Positions 40,020 through 52,872 of a stretch of 64,000 nucleotides of DNA are shown piece after piece. A program made the translations under genes and the position numbers. The stretch covers positions 17,709,355 through 17,773,354 of the forward strand of contig NC_054867.1 of the NCBI RefSeq assembly GCF_018320785.1, given 5' to 3'. How positions within the stretch are numbered: position 1 is the first letter of the stretch; each line of letters begins with the position of its first letter. The DNA is from Cheilinus undulatus (lineage: Eukaryota > Chordata > Actinopteri > Labriformes > Labridae). The notes beneath the pieces are model-generated. The model ran no database searches. It was not told the DNA's origin and saw only the letters and a program-made list of their open reading frames with translations.

Positions 40020-43000
40020 CCTCCTCTTGCCCCGTCCACACTACCGTGGGCATTAGGAAACAGAAGAGAAACAGCAAAGATTTAGAGGATATTTAACTCC
40101 CTTTTAGTCCTCATCTGGTCATCTGTGCAGCTGAGTAGAAATAGAAAGGCACAGAGAGTCTTTAAATCTGATGTTTGGACTGGTGCTGCAGCAGCTGATG
40201 AGGCAAACAGAGACAGAGCTTGCTTGTGGCTCTGCTGCAGTCTGGACGCTCTCTGACAGCTCCTAGTTGGCTCACTACTGGTAAAGCGCTCACAAGTCTG
40301 ACACTCAGCCCACCCACATCACAAGCAATCCACCAATCACAAGCAGCCAAAGCAGGTTGTTGGGTGGTAACCCTTCAAGGGAAATAAGCAAACAGAGACA
40401 GTGGTAGGAGGAGTCTAGGGGAGGGAGAGAGGAGAGGAGACTAAAAACAAGAAGGTATAGAAAGACGCTGAACCCAGCTGGTTTTCTACATATGAGACCG
40501 CAGGGTTTTTACAACCTGCAAAACAAGTAGCACTATTTCCTCATAGTGAAGGGTTGAGAACAAAACATGAAACTGAACTGGTCTAAGATTAATCAACTTT
40601 TAGCCGCAGTGAGGAAGCCTGCTTGGCTTAAAAGACATAAATAAAATAATGTAAACAGAAGTCATGGACCTGAACTGATTCCAGTCCTGTCACTTTTCAT
40701 TAGCCACTACCACTAACCACTTGTCCAAAGGATATTTGTCTGCATTTCAGACGAAAAAGGTTTTATTGTGTTATTGTCTAGAGTTGCAACATAAGGCCTG
40801 AAGGCAGGAGCATAACTGGAATATCTTCAGAGCAGAGATCAATATGAAGGGTATGAGCACAGCCTGTTAAACTTTCATTTATACCAAATATCAGAAAGTG
40901 AAGCTAAAAGTATTGATTTATCTGGCATAAACAGTAAACAGTTACAGCACTTTTAAGCCATCTGATATAATCAGAGTCAACTATACTATGAAGCATGTCA
41001 GTTTGACCCCACAGCAGCACCCATGTTTAGTCAACTAGGTCTTTAAACAGGCGTGTCAAAACTATGCCATGTGGGCTAAATATTGCCCCTGATTAAATTT
41101 GAATGGGCCTTCAGCAAATTGCAAGAATAAAATTGAATATATCCATGAAGCTTCTGCTCGACTGTATCGTACTTCTTGGTTTCCAAACTAGGAATTGCTG
41201 CTGTGTCGAGTCAGCAATCAAACATTTTGACAAGCAATAGCTTTGTCACAAAAGATCTTTAACTCTACACAAAGATGCTCGCAGTTTGTATTGAAGTGGC
41301 GCTGCTGAGTCTCTACTCTGCTCCCTGTCAGAGCCTCAACTCCTGCGGCCTATTTAATTCACCTGTCAGTAAATATGTGGTGTTGTCCATTTTATCATCA
41401 GATTAAATGTTAACGGTAGTAAAAGTGTCTGTTAGAGAGAGAGCAGAAGAGAGAAAAGACAATTTGTCCTGGTCATGAAGTCTCAACCAGTGTACTTTTT
41501 TTCATAGTTCTCATTATAAATGAATACAAACAATTGTCTGGTACATGGTGATTGTTTCTGAGTCAGCTGTTTTTATGTGACACAATGAGGATAAAAATAT
41601 TGATAATGCCTCATAAAGCTTGTTATGTTCATTTTTGAGAGCATTCAGACTACCAAGGGTGCAATGAGGAACCTGTCATGGATTAAGCTGTTCCTCAATA
41701 CTTTGGTTTATATTTGAGTATAACCTGACACAGCAACTGGACAACTTTATCCCTTACTTTATTGATCAAAATTGCACTAAACTTTGCCATTCCTCTGACA
41801 AACTATTGATGCTTATAGTTATCAGCTGTTTACATTAGGTTAAAGAGTATTTTAGCAGCAAGGCAGTTGTCAATAAAAACAACTACTATGGCCACTAGTG
41901 GCAGGAGAGTGCATTACAGTTTAGACAGAGCGTCTCACCGAGGTCGTGGGCCTGAATAATTTTTTTAAAATGTTAATGATATCTTTAACCCACACATAAT
42001 TCTGGTTCTAACTACAAAGGGATCTGGCTTTATCTGCTTAGCCAGCTAATCGTTTGCATTCCTGATAATTAACAGAATTTCAATTCATAACATCCTGATG
42101 AATTAAGACAAAAGGATTACAGTAGCAAATAGCAGCATGAAATGCAATCATTTGCTCTGGTATCTGCTCCGATTCAAGGTCCGATTTGCAAAGCACATCA
42201 TGCCAATCATCTTCAAGCACCTAAAATGCTCATCCCCACCAGTAGTGGATCCAGTGGTAGCCTTGGCTGACCAGGCCCACCCTGAAATCTGATTGGCCAC
42301 TCCAAAATCCTTAACAATAATTGACTATTTGTCTTAGCCAATAATGGGAAGCTTTGATGGATGCTGTATTTCTTAAATATATTAAATTTCAAAGCATGTC
42401 TTGACCCATATTGTATTGATTTTACAAACCGTAATACTCTACAGGTGAGGTGAGATGTGGTCGCAGGGAGGGGCTGAAAAGTTGTGCTGTAGCCACAGTG
42501 GAAACTATAATCCTCATCTTGCATCTCTGAGTCCTTCTTACACAGATTAGCAGGTAAAATAACATCTGATTAAGCCAGTCACTTACTGATGCCTCCATTC
42601 ATTTTAATCCAGCTTTTAACAATCAGTGGGAAAATACAGCACAGAGGACAGCACAGTTTATTACTACTAAAACCACCTAAAGAAATGTTCATGTGATGAG
42701 TGAGCTCAAAAATATCCTTGTGTGTCTTTTTCTGTATGTGTGACGTGTGAGCTGTACGTTACTGCTGGATGCTGGCTGGTCATGCTGGAGCAGAGTCATA
42801 AAGCTCAGCACTAATCTCTACAATCTAATCCTGCCTCTAGGAACACATGGAAACTAGGCCACAACCAACAGGTGGAAAATAGCCAGTCACAATTAAACTT
42901 ACATTTGTGTTGTTTACATACATAAAATGCATCTGAAATGTTTCCTCTGGAGGGGGACAAATGTGTTGGCATCCCTTCATATTCTTTAACAGTGGACACC

Positions 43001-43412
43001 TGAACTATTCAGAAAAACAATTCCTGTTTGACTCGAGCAGGGAAACTCTAACTTCCATTAAATACTTCATTATAGGTTTATTCATGGCCAAACACAGCCA
43101 TTCTCATTAGAATGTGTTTCTGTTTTTATTATCAGAAAGCTGCATGAGCTGCTTTAAAAGAAAAAAGGAACTAGGAACTATTGGCGGCTTTGTGCATTTT
43201 TTTACTAATATCTGATATGCCAGGGGTAATCAATTAAAATTCAAAGAGGTCCAGTCAGAGAAAATATTAAACCAAAGGTCCAGAACATCATGTCTAACTT
43301 GAGTTAGTGTTATATGTGGATCTGGGTGCAATTTCAGGGACTTGCTGCGCTGATAAATATGAAATTTTTTTGTCTACACCTCACCCGTTTCCCCATCTGT
43401 GAATCTCTCCTT
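40020..43412. other. ip6k2 upstream flank and intergenic
   Basis: The first few hundred bases should hold the ip6k2 5'UTR and promoter; no TATA box or other site stood out. Near 41049-41115 is a piece of the common fish repeat with GTCAAAACTATGCC and GGGCTAAATATTGCCCC, and near 42236-42300 an interspersed-looking segment (GTAGTGGATCCAGTGG). No gene was recognised. Confidence 0.45.
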
Positions 43413-44462
43413 TAGGCCCTATGAAATCCTTTTTGTTTTTTGCCAAACTCCGTTTTAATATTTTGTAATTCCGTTTTTAAACCTTTCCATTAATTTTACC
43501 ATGAAAAAGAGTGCCCTGTTTATGTAAATGAATAATATGTTCAACAATTAAATAGAAACAACCTTAAATTTATTGAAGAAGGGCCACAGTTGGCCCATGA
43601 GCCACAGTTTGGATAACCCTGGCATAAAATAACTATAACCAGTGTAACAGTCAGATATTTCCAGCATTAGACACATCCACGTGTACAATCACATCCTGAT
43701 TTTTCTAATGTAAATGAAGAAATCCTTCTGTTCTCTCAAACAGACAGTGATAATAACTTAATAAGAAGGTCACATTAAAGTTAAATGGTTAAAAGTAAAC
43801 CTGTTACCTAAACTCTTCTTTACTTTCACAGTCTGTAACAGTCCATGCAGTTTGATGCTGCACTGTTTTACTCCTGACTGTAACTTTTCTCTCCTCACCT
43901 TCCTGCATCCTCACTGTCCGTCTGTCTGCTTCATATTAGACTGCGTTAATGCAGACACGTATTGCCTCATTAAGCAACCAAAGGGAACTACAGTATCTAC
44001 AGGAGGAATTATTAAGCTAACTGATACTTGAATGGAAGATCATTTAGACTGCGGGACTTAGAGTCCATCCAACTCAAGTTTGAAGCCCTCGAGGGGTGAG
44101 TAGGTGAGAGGTGTGTCTGCGCCTTGCACAGTCTCGCCATGACTCTCAGGTGTGGTGAGGTAAAATAACTCGTAGAGGTTTTCTTGAAGGATGTTTCGTG
44201 CAGCTGCTATGACATGCTGTTATTGTTTAGGAGGGGGCAGTGTGAGTGTTTGTTACGTGAGGCACAAGTTGTGCCATGCTTTAGTGTCCCCACGGAACAT
44301 ATTCCTCAGATGTACGTTCTTCTGAAATAAAAACACAGCATTTCAGCCAAATTTATTTAAATTTTCGCGATGTCCACGTTAAATAGTAGATTCTGCTTTT
44401 ACTGGCCAATTCCGCGATTCTGTCCGTGATTCCACTAGCACGGAAACCATAGGGCCCTAGAC
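43413..44462. mobile_element. TIR element with GGCCCTATG ends
   Basis: The left end TAGGCCCTATGAAATCC and the right end GGAAACCATAGGGCCCTAG are inverted counterparts enclosing about 1.05 kb. The inner flanks also pair loosely (repeated TCCGTTTTTA on the left; TCCGCGATT and TCCGTGATT on the right). No open transposase frame. Confidence 0.5.
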
Positions 44463-44889
44463 TCCTTGTCTCAGCTCACTCGTCTTTATGTCTACTGTTT
44501 TGTCTTTCTAATGATTGTAGGTCCGGGTCCAGGTCTGTATCGGATGGCAACTGGGTCCGGATCCGGACTGCGGTCCACCATTTGATGAGCCCTGTGATAT
44601 GCCAATATTTCCAAGCTCAATACCAAAAGTTGCACACCTGTTTTTTCACTGTTTATTGTACACATTACTGTTCTGGACTAGAAGTGAGCTGTGCCTTTTA
44701 TTGTGACAGTCTGTTTGTTTTAGGAAAAAACACAATACTAAAAAAAAAACTTGATTCTACCATAAATGATGGATATACTGTATTATTTGTATTCAGTAAT
44801 AACTAACTTAAAGTAAATCCTTTAAATACATTTTTGAGTACACAGCATGAAAAAAGAGCTGACAGACAGTGAGCTCTGTAGTCACAAAA

Positions 44890-45620
44890 ATGTGAGGTAA
44901 CCTGACCCGTGCCGCCCCACTTTTCGGCACCATTCCGTAGGGGTACCAACCTTACCTAACCGTCCCAAATAGGTGGAGCTACACACACAACAATAGGGGG
45001 TTGTACTGACACCAAGTCAGCGCGCAACACAGTTGTTTGGCTCCAGGCTGCAAAACACGGAAGTGCTCTGTGAGGAGTGGGAAAAAACTGAGAAAAACAG
45101 ACTAATATCTGCTTAAATCTGATATATTTCGACTCGAAAGAGATCCACACTGTTTCCTAGTCTGTGGATATTGATATGTGGTCTCAAATCAAGTTTCCTG
45201 ATGTTTATCTGGACCTGATTTTAAGTACACAAAGCAGAGCCCAAAGGCTCACATCAGCCTAGTCTATCCACAATGGATGTGAAACTAAATTAATGCTGAA
45301 GTTTTGTGAATATGTAGCCTTAGATCAGTTAATGCCTTGTACTGTAATTAGTTATTAATCTACTTCTAACTTTAGGTAACTTCTAAAAAGATCGCTCTGC
45401 GGTTGTTGAACGTGTTTATAAAACTTCGGGCTACAGCCTATTTTAAAATGAGATCAGCGCACCCAGGATTTCTGACTTAATCTAGTTTGATTTTAACACC
45501 AGCTGAACTTTTACTTTATTTCTAATGTGGCGAATTCTCACAGTACAGCTCCAAACTTTCATAATTTGTCATATAAACTACTCTAGACTAGATATATTCA
45601 TATATTAATGTACCAGTGAC
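44890..45620. mobile_element. GTTTCCA-family TIR element, copy 2 (ends lost)
   Basis: Internal sequence closely parallels 10190-10880: a GGCACC segment, then GTGGAGCTACACAC, AACAATAGGGGGTT, CTCCAGGCTGCAAAACAC, GAGATCCACAC and the ATTTTAAGTACACAAAGCAG block in the same order. Both termini seen in copy 1 are missing or unrecognisable. Non-coding. Confidence 0.7.
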
Positions 45621-45689
45621 AAGAAGCTGCTATTGTTGCTCACTTTCAGTAGGGCTAGTTGGTGAATCAAACCCGGGCCAAAACTGGTC

Positions 45690-45986
45690 AGGGAAAGATT
45701 AAAAAAACGTTACTTCCAAGAAAAGTTTTTAGATTGGTTCTTTGCTCTTCTTCTAACAAATGAATGTTGATGTCCAGTCCTGATAAAAAACTGTTGCTAA
45801 ATCTGAGAAAATCACTTCATCTTGTTAGCTTGTAGCACAACTAAATCATGCCCTTAGCTACCGGCTCCGTCTCCACAAATAGCATTGATTGGTCAGGTCA
45901 TTCTCATAACGGGGACATATGTGTCAGATTGGAGCTTTGCAAAATGGAACATGGGATCTGACCAGTCCATCAGCTTTGCGAGGTTA
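45690..45986 (+). mobile_element. RecQ-fragment TIR repeat, copy E (degraded)
   Basis: Ends with CCATCAGCTTTGCGAGGTTA, the family's right terminus, preceded by CATTGATTGGTC (CCAAT on the opposite strand). On the - strand only a trace of the coding-like part survives (LLEEEQRT), with frame damage before it. The left terminus was not found. Confidence 0.6.
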
Positions 45987-48072
45987 TTTTTAATCGTTAC
46001 ATTCAAATTACAATATACTTTCCAGACTATCTTGATATGTATGCCGATATGTACAACTGGCATGTCGGCTATAAATATCAGCTGCTAATACCAATGAACT
46101 TTTAAAGTTTTAATCTTTGACACCAATAATAGGCTGTATCCCTAATTTTAAGCTCACAGACCAGCTGTCACAAAAATAAACATTCATTAGAGTAGACATA
46201 AAACATGTATTTAAGTCTTTTACAATAAAAAACACAACAGGATATATATGTTCAATACACTGTAAAGTGGAAATTAACTATGCAGAGGAAATTAAACTGT
46301 TGTTGAGAGCAACGGATATAAAAAGAAAAAGGGAGGGAAGTGAAAGCTATGACCTTGAAAGACATGGGCCGAGTGCAGCGTGGGGCAGTTAGCAGGAGCT
46401 GATGAGGTTGAGCCAGACACAAACAGAGACAGTGGGATGTGCAGCCAACAGGAAGCTGGAAGCCAGCTCTTTTCCTCCAAAGAGAGCACATCTGACATGA
46501 AGATAGAAGATCACTTACTAACAAGATCAGAGCGTTTTTTCCATCCATGACAAAAGGGACAGGACAGATTCTAATCTGTCTAACAAGCTACATTAGGGAA
46601 GCAGCTAATGGGCTTCTAAGTCTTTTGTTTGTGACCTGTTCTCCTTTTCTCTGACTGTAGGTCAATAAAGATTACTTTGGTAACAGTCACAAATACAGAG
46701 TGAGTCGGAGCTCACCAGCTTGCTTTTTCGGTCAATATGGAAATGTCTTAATGTCTGTAAAATGCACAATGTTATAACCATAAACAGTGTCATGAGGGAG
46801 CACTGAGGATACTCATAGTTGGCATCATCAGTCCATCATAATAAAGGCTAATAGACCATCGTAGTTTCAGAGAAAGACATTTGCAAAGCTGATGTTCAAA
46901 GTTCATGGATAATGCATTATTTAGGCCACAAATATCCATTACCTAGGTTCCGTTCATTCATCAATTCATATATCTGGGCTTAATTCAATGCTGCTCTTTA
47001 GTTATTGCCATGGGAACAATGTAAACAATCAAAACAAGCCATAAACATGTTTACTGTCTCTCTCGTCCTTATTTAATTTCTTTGAGCCTCTGCTTTTGCT
47101 AATTGGTTAAGCACTAATATGCTTCACACTGGAACACTGACTGATGCAAAGCTGTTTCATGGATAGTATGCAATACCTGGTTCAAAATCTCTGGCTGCAG
47201 CTTGTGGACTCCAAAATTAAAGATCAAAGGACAAAAAAAATTAGCTTTGTTCAGTCTTTCTTGCATATAAGGTGATGGTGCATGCCAGGAAGATTGATCA
47301 ACCTTAAATGCCTCTTAACCACAAAGAGGCTTTTACTCCATAAGAGTCAAACAGAGGCAAAGTCAAGCGGACAAATGTCTCACCATTCTCTCCCTGATCA
47401 ACACATTTATGGGGATCAAAGGGCTCACTTAGCAAACTTAATCCGCGAGCTCTCATCCATCAACAATAACAAAGCAGCAAAGGCGACTGGGGGAGAGCGG
47501 GAATGCCATTGAAGTTCTCAAGTGGGTCGAGGTTTCATTGAAATGAGGGCTGCAGCCGCCCCACAGGGCTTTACAGCACGTTCAAGCATCCTCAAAATGT
47601 GATCAGCTGATTATGTGGACTCGTGTGGAAAATGACGGGTGGTGGGGGGGGTTTGAGGTGGGGAACACTGGAAGAAAGTGTGATTGAGGTCAGTCTTTTG
47701 CCCTTGTGTGGCCATGGACATCTGAGGAGGAGGCTAATATGAATGTGATGACTGAAATAAGATAGAGAGCACATGCAGAGACGTGCTAGGTTATAGAGGG
47801 ATAAAGGGACAAAGTTCAAAAATACAAGCAGACAAAAAATAATAAGTACATCTGAATGGGTCTCTATTGCACGGTTTTAATTTACAGTCAAAAAATACAC
47901 ATTTTCCTTGAAAAAAAAAACATCATTTGTTGGGATTTTTTTCAGGAGAGCAGAAGGTACAACAAAACCTACTCACCTCTTCCCATCACTGTCAGGAAGC
48001 AATAAATACAAAATGCAGTATAAAAAGAGAACAACAGAAATTCCTACTGCACTCCTAGTAACATATCATAAT
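45987..48072. other. Intergenic, no gene seen
   Basis: Contains GATAT-rich repeat traces near 46030-46090. Several frames of 70-100 codons occur (for example 46252-46548 -), but none has domain content or clean splice sites. Confidence 0.4.
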
Positions 48073-49140
48073 GGTCATCTGTTTCTACAACCCAATATCC
48101 ATAAAAGTTGGGACATTGTGAAAAATATGAATAAGAACAGAATGTAGTCTGCAAATCCTTTTCGACCTACATTTAATTGAATTCAGCCCAAAAAGAAGAT
48201 ATTCAAGGTTCTTACAGGTAAACTTTATGTTTTTCGGAAATATGTACTCTAGACCTTCTGAATGTGATGCCGGCAACATGTTCCAAAAAAAAGTTGGAAC
48301 AGGTGCATGAACAGGTACCCAAAAAGTATAGTTTTTTAGTGGAGCAAAGTGAAATGTAAAAGCAGTTACCATTGGTCCTTGCATACCCACCATCCTTTGC
48401 CCTCCACTCACTTGCTTGATCTAACAGTGCAAAAATGGTGGATGCAAAGAGTGACGAGGGAGAACTGAGTGACTTGTTGCTGAGGTATTCTTGTATCTTG
48501 AGATTTTGGTATATAATTATTATCCAGGCCATAAGCACTACTAAACATCTGCAGTATCTTCATCTGCACATCAGATGGTGGCTTGTGAAATTAGAGTTGA
48601 TAACCATCTGGATGGTCTTTTTCCTCAGAGGACTTTACAGACATGATTTTCAAAATAATTTGAAATGTGGGCTCGCCAGACACAGGACACTTTTCCACTT
48701 GAGGTCCGTCCATAGACAAGCTCAGGCCCAGAGATGCTGTTGGTACACCTGTATGTTGTTCATGTATGGCTTTTGTTTTGCATGTAGAGTGTTTTAATAT
48801 TTTTGGATGACACAATGTGCTAAGATAACTGACTTTGATTTTCCAAAATGTTTCCAAGCCCACATTGTGATATTAATCACAATGATGCTTGTTTTTAATG
48901 CAGTGCTGCCTGAGAGATCAAACATCACACGTGTTTAATGGGGTTGTTGCCTTGCCCCTCATGTGCAGAGGTTTCTCCTTTTCTGAATCTTCTGGTGATA
49001 TTTTGGTCTGTAGATGGTGATCTCTCTAAACTTCTTTGCAACTGCAATGTTGAGGAATGTTGGACTGTATGCCCTCAATGTCTATCACATTGAAAGCTGG
49101 TGTTGTCGTCACTTTTTTGGAATTGGGACTGGCAAAACTA
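48073..49140. mobile_element. Non-autonomous DNA element (AAAAGTTGGGAC family)
   Basis: The left end (ACCCAATATCCATAAAAGTT, then GGGACATTGTGAA) is a very common fish interspersed-repeat terminus. The right end (GTCGTCACTTTTTTGGAATT, then GGGACT) is its loose inverse. The internal text TCTGAATCTTCTGGTGATAT near the right end is also typical of this family. It contains open frames at 48435-48797 and 48085-48538, which I regard as chance. A partial relative is at 54700-54870 and an end fragment at 22421. Confidence 0.6.
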
Positions 49141-50293
49141 CATTGGATCTTCAAGAGTACATAAAGACTGTGTGTGTGAGCTGTGATATAGCTGAGAGAG
49201 GGTTACCATGTTACTATATAAACAGAAGTACTAGAGAGCTCTATGAGCCAGGCTTAAAAATATCTATTTGTTCCAGATACCAATCAATACTGGACTGACA
49301 AGGATTTCCAATGGTTTAGATTTCTAGCAGTTAAGACCATACTAGGTTTCACATTTCTGGATCTGTATTTCAAACACATCATCCACTGTGCATTACACTG
49401 TAAACTACGTAGTTTGTGTTTTTTCCTACTCTCTAGACCTAATCTACTCCAATAGCCTTAAAAGATTTAGGATGAGACAAATGATCTGAATGAAGGGGCA
49501 CACGTCTGGATTTACCTGTGGTGATTTACACTGTCCAGGGGAAAATATGCACAGATACGACTCCAGTTCAGCTTATATTCATGTGCACAGAACACTAAAA
49601 TACCATGAAGATCACATACACAGAAAGCTGATACTGGCAGAAACAACTAAACTTGAAAAATGTGCACATGTGCAGTAATATACTGCAAAATGTTTTTAAA
49701 ATAAACAAAAATAATCTTCCTTTGCTGACCAGGGACTAAGTGCAGGTGTAGTGGAAAAAGACTAATCCTACCTGAGTGCTGATCTGCAGGGTCAATTTCC
49801 AGACCGATTACCTCACATGACATCAGACAAGATAAACCCACTGACCAAATCCTTAAGGGTCACCAAACAACTAAGCCCCCACTAAAAATACCACATGGTG
49901 TAAGCAATCCTGACTGAAGACGAGCTATTAATAGGTGAAGTCCATTCAATGCCAAGAGACAAATAAACATAGGGATCACAGAAAAGGGAAACAATTCACT
50001 GGCTGCCACTGCAGGCTAACAGGATGGATGCTGATGTCTTTTACAGCACTAACTGGTCAGGTGCTCCACATACTTAATGACAAAACAAGCAACAAAACAA
50101 CTGTAAAGACCGCACAATAGACCTCATTTTCATTATTACTGAACTGTGAACAGATGCTGTCACAAACACTGCCTAAAATTCAATGAAAAAAATGTAACTG
50201 CTCCATGCATTCATGTATAGCTAGGAAACATTGTTTACCAAAACGCCTGAGGAAAGAGAGAGGAGCCCGAAAATATAGTTTAATGCTTTACTT
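49141..50293. other. Intergenic, no gene seen
   Basis: Only short frames; nothing recognised. Confidence 0.4.
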
Positions 50294-51177
50294 TAACCTG
50301 ACATGCCAGATTAACTGTTTCATATATCCATGGCATGGGTATATTTCAAATTCATCTGGGAAACCTCCCATACAGAGTGTTAGTGAAAGGCAGGACTTTT
50401 CATAAAGTTCTTGGAAGGTGATTAGACGAACGCCCTGTCACATGAGGTAAAAAACATGTGCAGCTCCAGTATGAACCTGAGCTCTACAAAAACGTCTTCA
50501 CTACCAAGATAAGCATCTGGTGTGGTTATTTGCTCTTATTTTTAATTAACGAATTTTAGTCCCAGTCTGATTAAAGTGCAGCTTTTCTACATCTACATCC
50601 AAGCTGACCGCTACAGTGGTAGAAGTCATTGTGTACACAGAGTACAATTCAACCCCACCTGTAACGGTTACAAACTCATGAAGAAGCAGGTTGGGAGAAG
50701 TATGAAAACATCTTTGCTGTCATAAAAAGCTTTCAGTGTAACTCTTTGCTCTTGTTTTAATAATTGTGGGCCAGTTCTAATGAATCTGCTGCTCTGGCTA
50801 CATCCCAGCCAACTGCTCCACCATTTTTTATATATTGTACATCCACTCACCCTATAAATTCATGGCAAATTGGTTGGCAGAAGAGTGAAAAAAAAAACCA
50901 CCTTTTTATTTCATAAAGAAATATGGTCTGGTTCTGATAAAATTGATAAAATATTATTACTACATCTGAGCTAATTGCTAACACCAGCGGCAGCTATTGC
51001 TATCAGCTTCCAGTACAACTTAAACCCTACAGCTACCGCCTTGTTCTCTTAAAAGGACGCTGATTGGTCAGACCCGATTTCAGGTCTAGTACAAATGTTG
51101 TAGATTGGAGCGTAGCAAGATGGCTTTGCCGGATAACAGCGATAGTGTCTGGCAAATCCATCTGCTTTGCAAGGTTA
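50294..51177 (+). mobile_element. RecQ-fragment TIR repeat, copy F (longest)
   Basis: Both ends present: TAACCTGACATGCCAGAT on the left and ATCCATCTGCTTTGCAAGGT on the right; 884 bp against about 560 in copies C and D. On the - strand the 50668-50850 frame contains LKQEQRVTLKAF, then KDVFILLPTCFFMSL. This resembles the RecQ pattern in which a conserved Gln precedes a helix and KDVF leads to the Walker A LPTGxGKS; here Walker A is mutated. A second diverged version of the same part (EQITTP, then EDVFVELRF) lies at about 50468-50530, so the extra length appears to come from internal duplication. Confidence 0.75.
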
Positions 51178-52334
51178 TGCTAATTAATAAACACACAAAC
51201 AGACTGAAATGATATTAAGTCTTAACAGTGCATATAGACAAGGAAATAGAAGGCAATAATTTCTCAGAGCATTATCTCAGTTGCACTATGCGAGCAATGC
51301 AACTATCTTTTATTACTAAGGAAACAAGTGTCACTTCCAAACCACTTTATTTATTCAAGTTTCTTAACAAAACCCAAATCCCTTTTCATGGAGTGACATG
51401 CGCTTTGATTATAGGCTCCTTTAATAAATATTTTCTGGAAATGAATAATAAACAGCATGGCAAACCTTCCATTTTAAATGCTGCATTTAAAAACCATTAG
51501 CTACAAAACTGTTAAAATATTTAAGGATGATAGTCACTAGAGAATTTTAACTTCTCCCTGTTCCCTCATTCCAGTCTGTAAATACCATTCGATTATGTCA
51601 TTGCCATCTCTATTTAGTCTGTGCTACAAGGACTGCAAGTAATAATATAATGCAAGTGGTGCTTAAAAAGGCCTGAGCTCTACACCATACAAGGTAGGAC
51701 AATCAACTCTGACAGCTAACGGGGGGGAAGACTTCTTGACTGTGTGACAGTCATGTGCATGAATGCATGTGCGTACGTGTGAGCAATGGGGGCTCTCAGC
51801 AATGAGATCATCTGGTCCTCACGCGCACCCATCCCGGACCTGTTTCCTGTCTAATATCTCTAATCTCATCCTGACCGGGGGGGTAAAAGATGCTCCAAAG
51901 GACACAGGGAGAGGGAACAGAAAAAGGAGGAGAGAAAGACAGAGTGAAAATGTAATAAAGAGGACCACACCAGGTTTCTGCTTTGACTGGCCTAATTAAC
52001 TTGTAATGAGAAGCACCAAAAATACCCTAATGTCCTCGATTAATCTTTCACTCATGTCGTCTTTTTCAGAAACTTTGGTGAGTGACAATGGAGGCCTATT
52101 ATAAAGACTTACACGGTTAAAGCCTGTCAATAGTGCTTGTAGTCAAGTACAGTACATTGAGATGTTTATTGATAAATCTAGCCTGACTCACTTTAGGAGA
52201 GTTAGTCCTGCACTGGTTAAGAGTAAGTGACAGAGAGTTTAAGTTTGCTTAGAAGCAAAAGAGGTCAAAGTTGTTTCAGTTACAGGCTGAATTAGGTTTT
52301 CACATTATATTTATACAGTTTTCCTGATAATACA
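51178..52334. other. Intergenic, no gene seen
   Basis: No supported feature. The G run near 51721 and the G run near 51878 are simple sequence. Confidence 0.4.
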
Positions 52335-52556
52335 GAAAAGTTTTTTTAAAGGAAACAACTCACTGCTGTTCCTTGTTCTTCCTTTAACGAAGAAATGTCG
52401 TCAAGTTCTGATAAAACTGGCGCTTTAGCAGCATCCATGCTAATCTCTTCTGCCACATCTGCACCAGCCTCTTGTTGCTGCTTTCTTACGTCACAACTCC
52501 ACCGCGCCCAAAATTACTGCCCCTCGTCGCTGATTGGTCCTGTCACTTTCTAACAA
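52335..52556 (+). mobile_element. RecQ-fragment TIR repeat, copy G (truncated)
   Basis: Internal part only. On the - strand it reads AEEISMDAA, KAPVLSELDDISSLKEEQ, then GTAVSCFL and a stop, preceded by the CCAAT-bearing segment GACCAATCAGCGACGAGG. The termini are missing; the right side is replaced by a Tc1-like fragment. Confidence 0.75.
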
Positions 52557-52872
52557 TTTCTAACTAATTATAACCAGGAATACATAATCAGTGACTGGAC
52601 CTTCCAGATAATCATCACTTGATACATATTCACTGCATTCAATTATTTCACTAACTGTGAGAATACAACTATCAATTGTCTGGACCTCTCGTCAGTCACT
52701 TTAAAGGAAGATGAACATTTATACAGTCACATATCTTACCATTTTTATTTAAACAAAATAACTTTGTAGAAATCTGTTTTCACTTTGATATTAAATTAGG
52801 TTTTTGTTAAAAAGCCAAGTTATATTGATCATGATTGACATAGACTTTATTTTTTCACAGGCCCTGTAGTTG
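52557..52872 (-). mobile_element. Tc1-like half element
   Basis: Reverse complement of the left part of the element at 26589-27836. It shares AGTGACTGGACCTTCCAGA, a GTCAGTCACTTTAAAGG segment and the decayed terminus ending near 52872 (ACAGGCCCTGTAG). Non-coding. Confidence 0.6.

Noticed and set aside
48435-48797. 120-codon + strand frame and its antisense partner
   Set aside because: Inside the non-autonomous DNA element; no domain, and both strands are open by chance.
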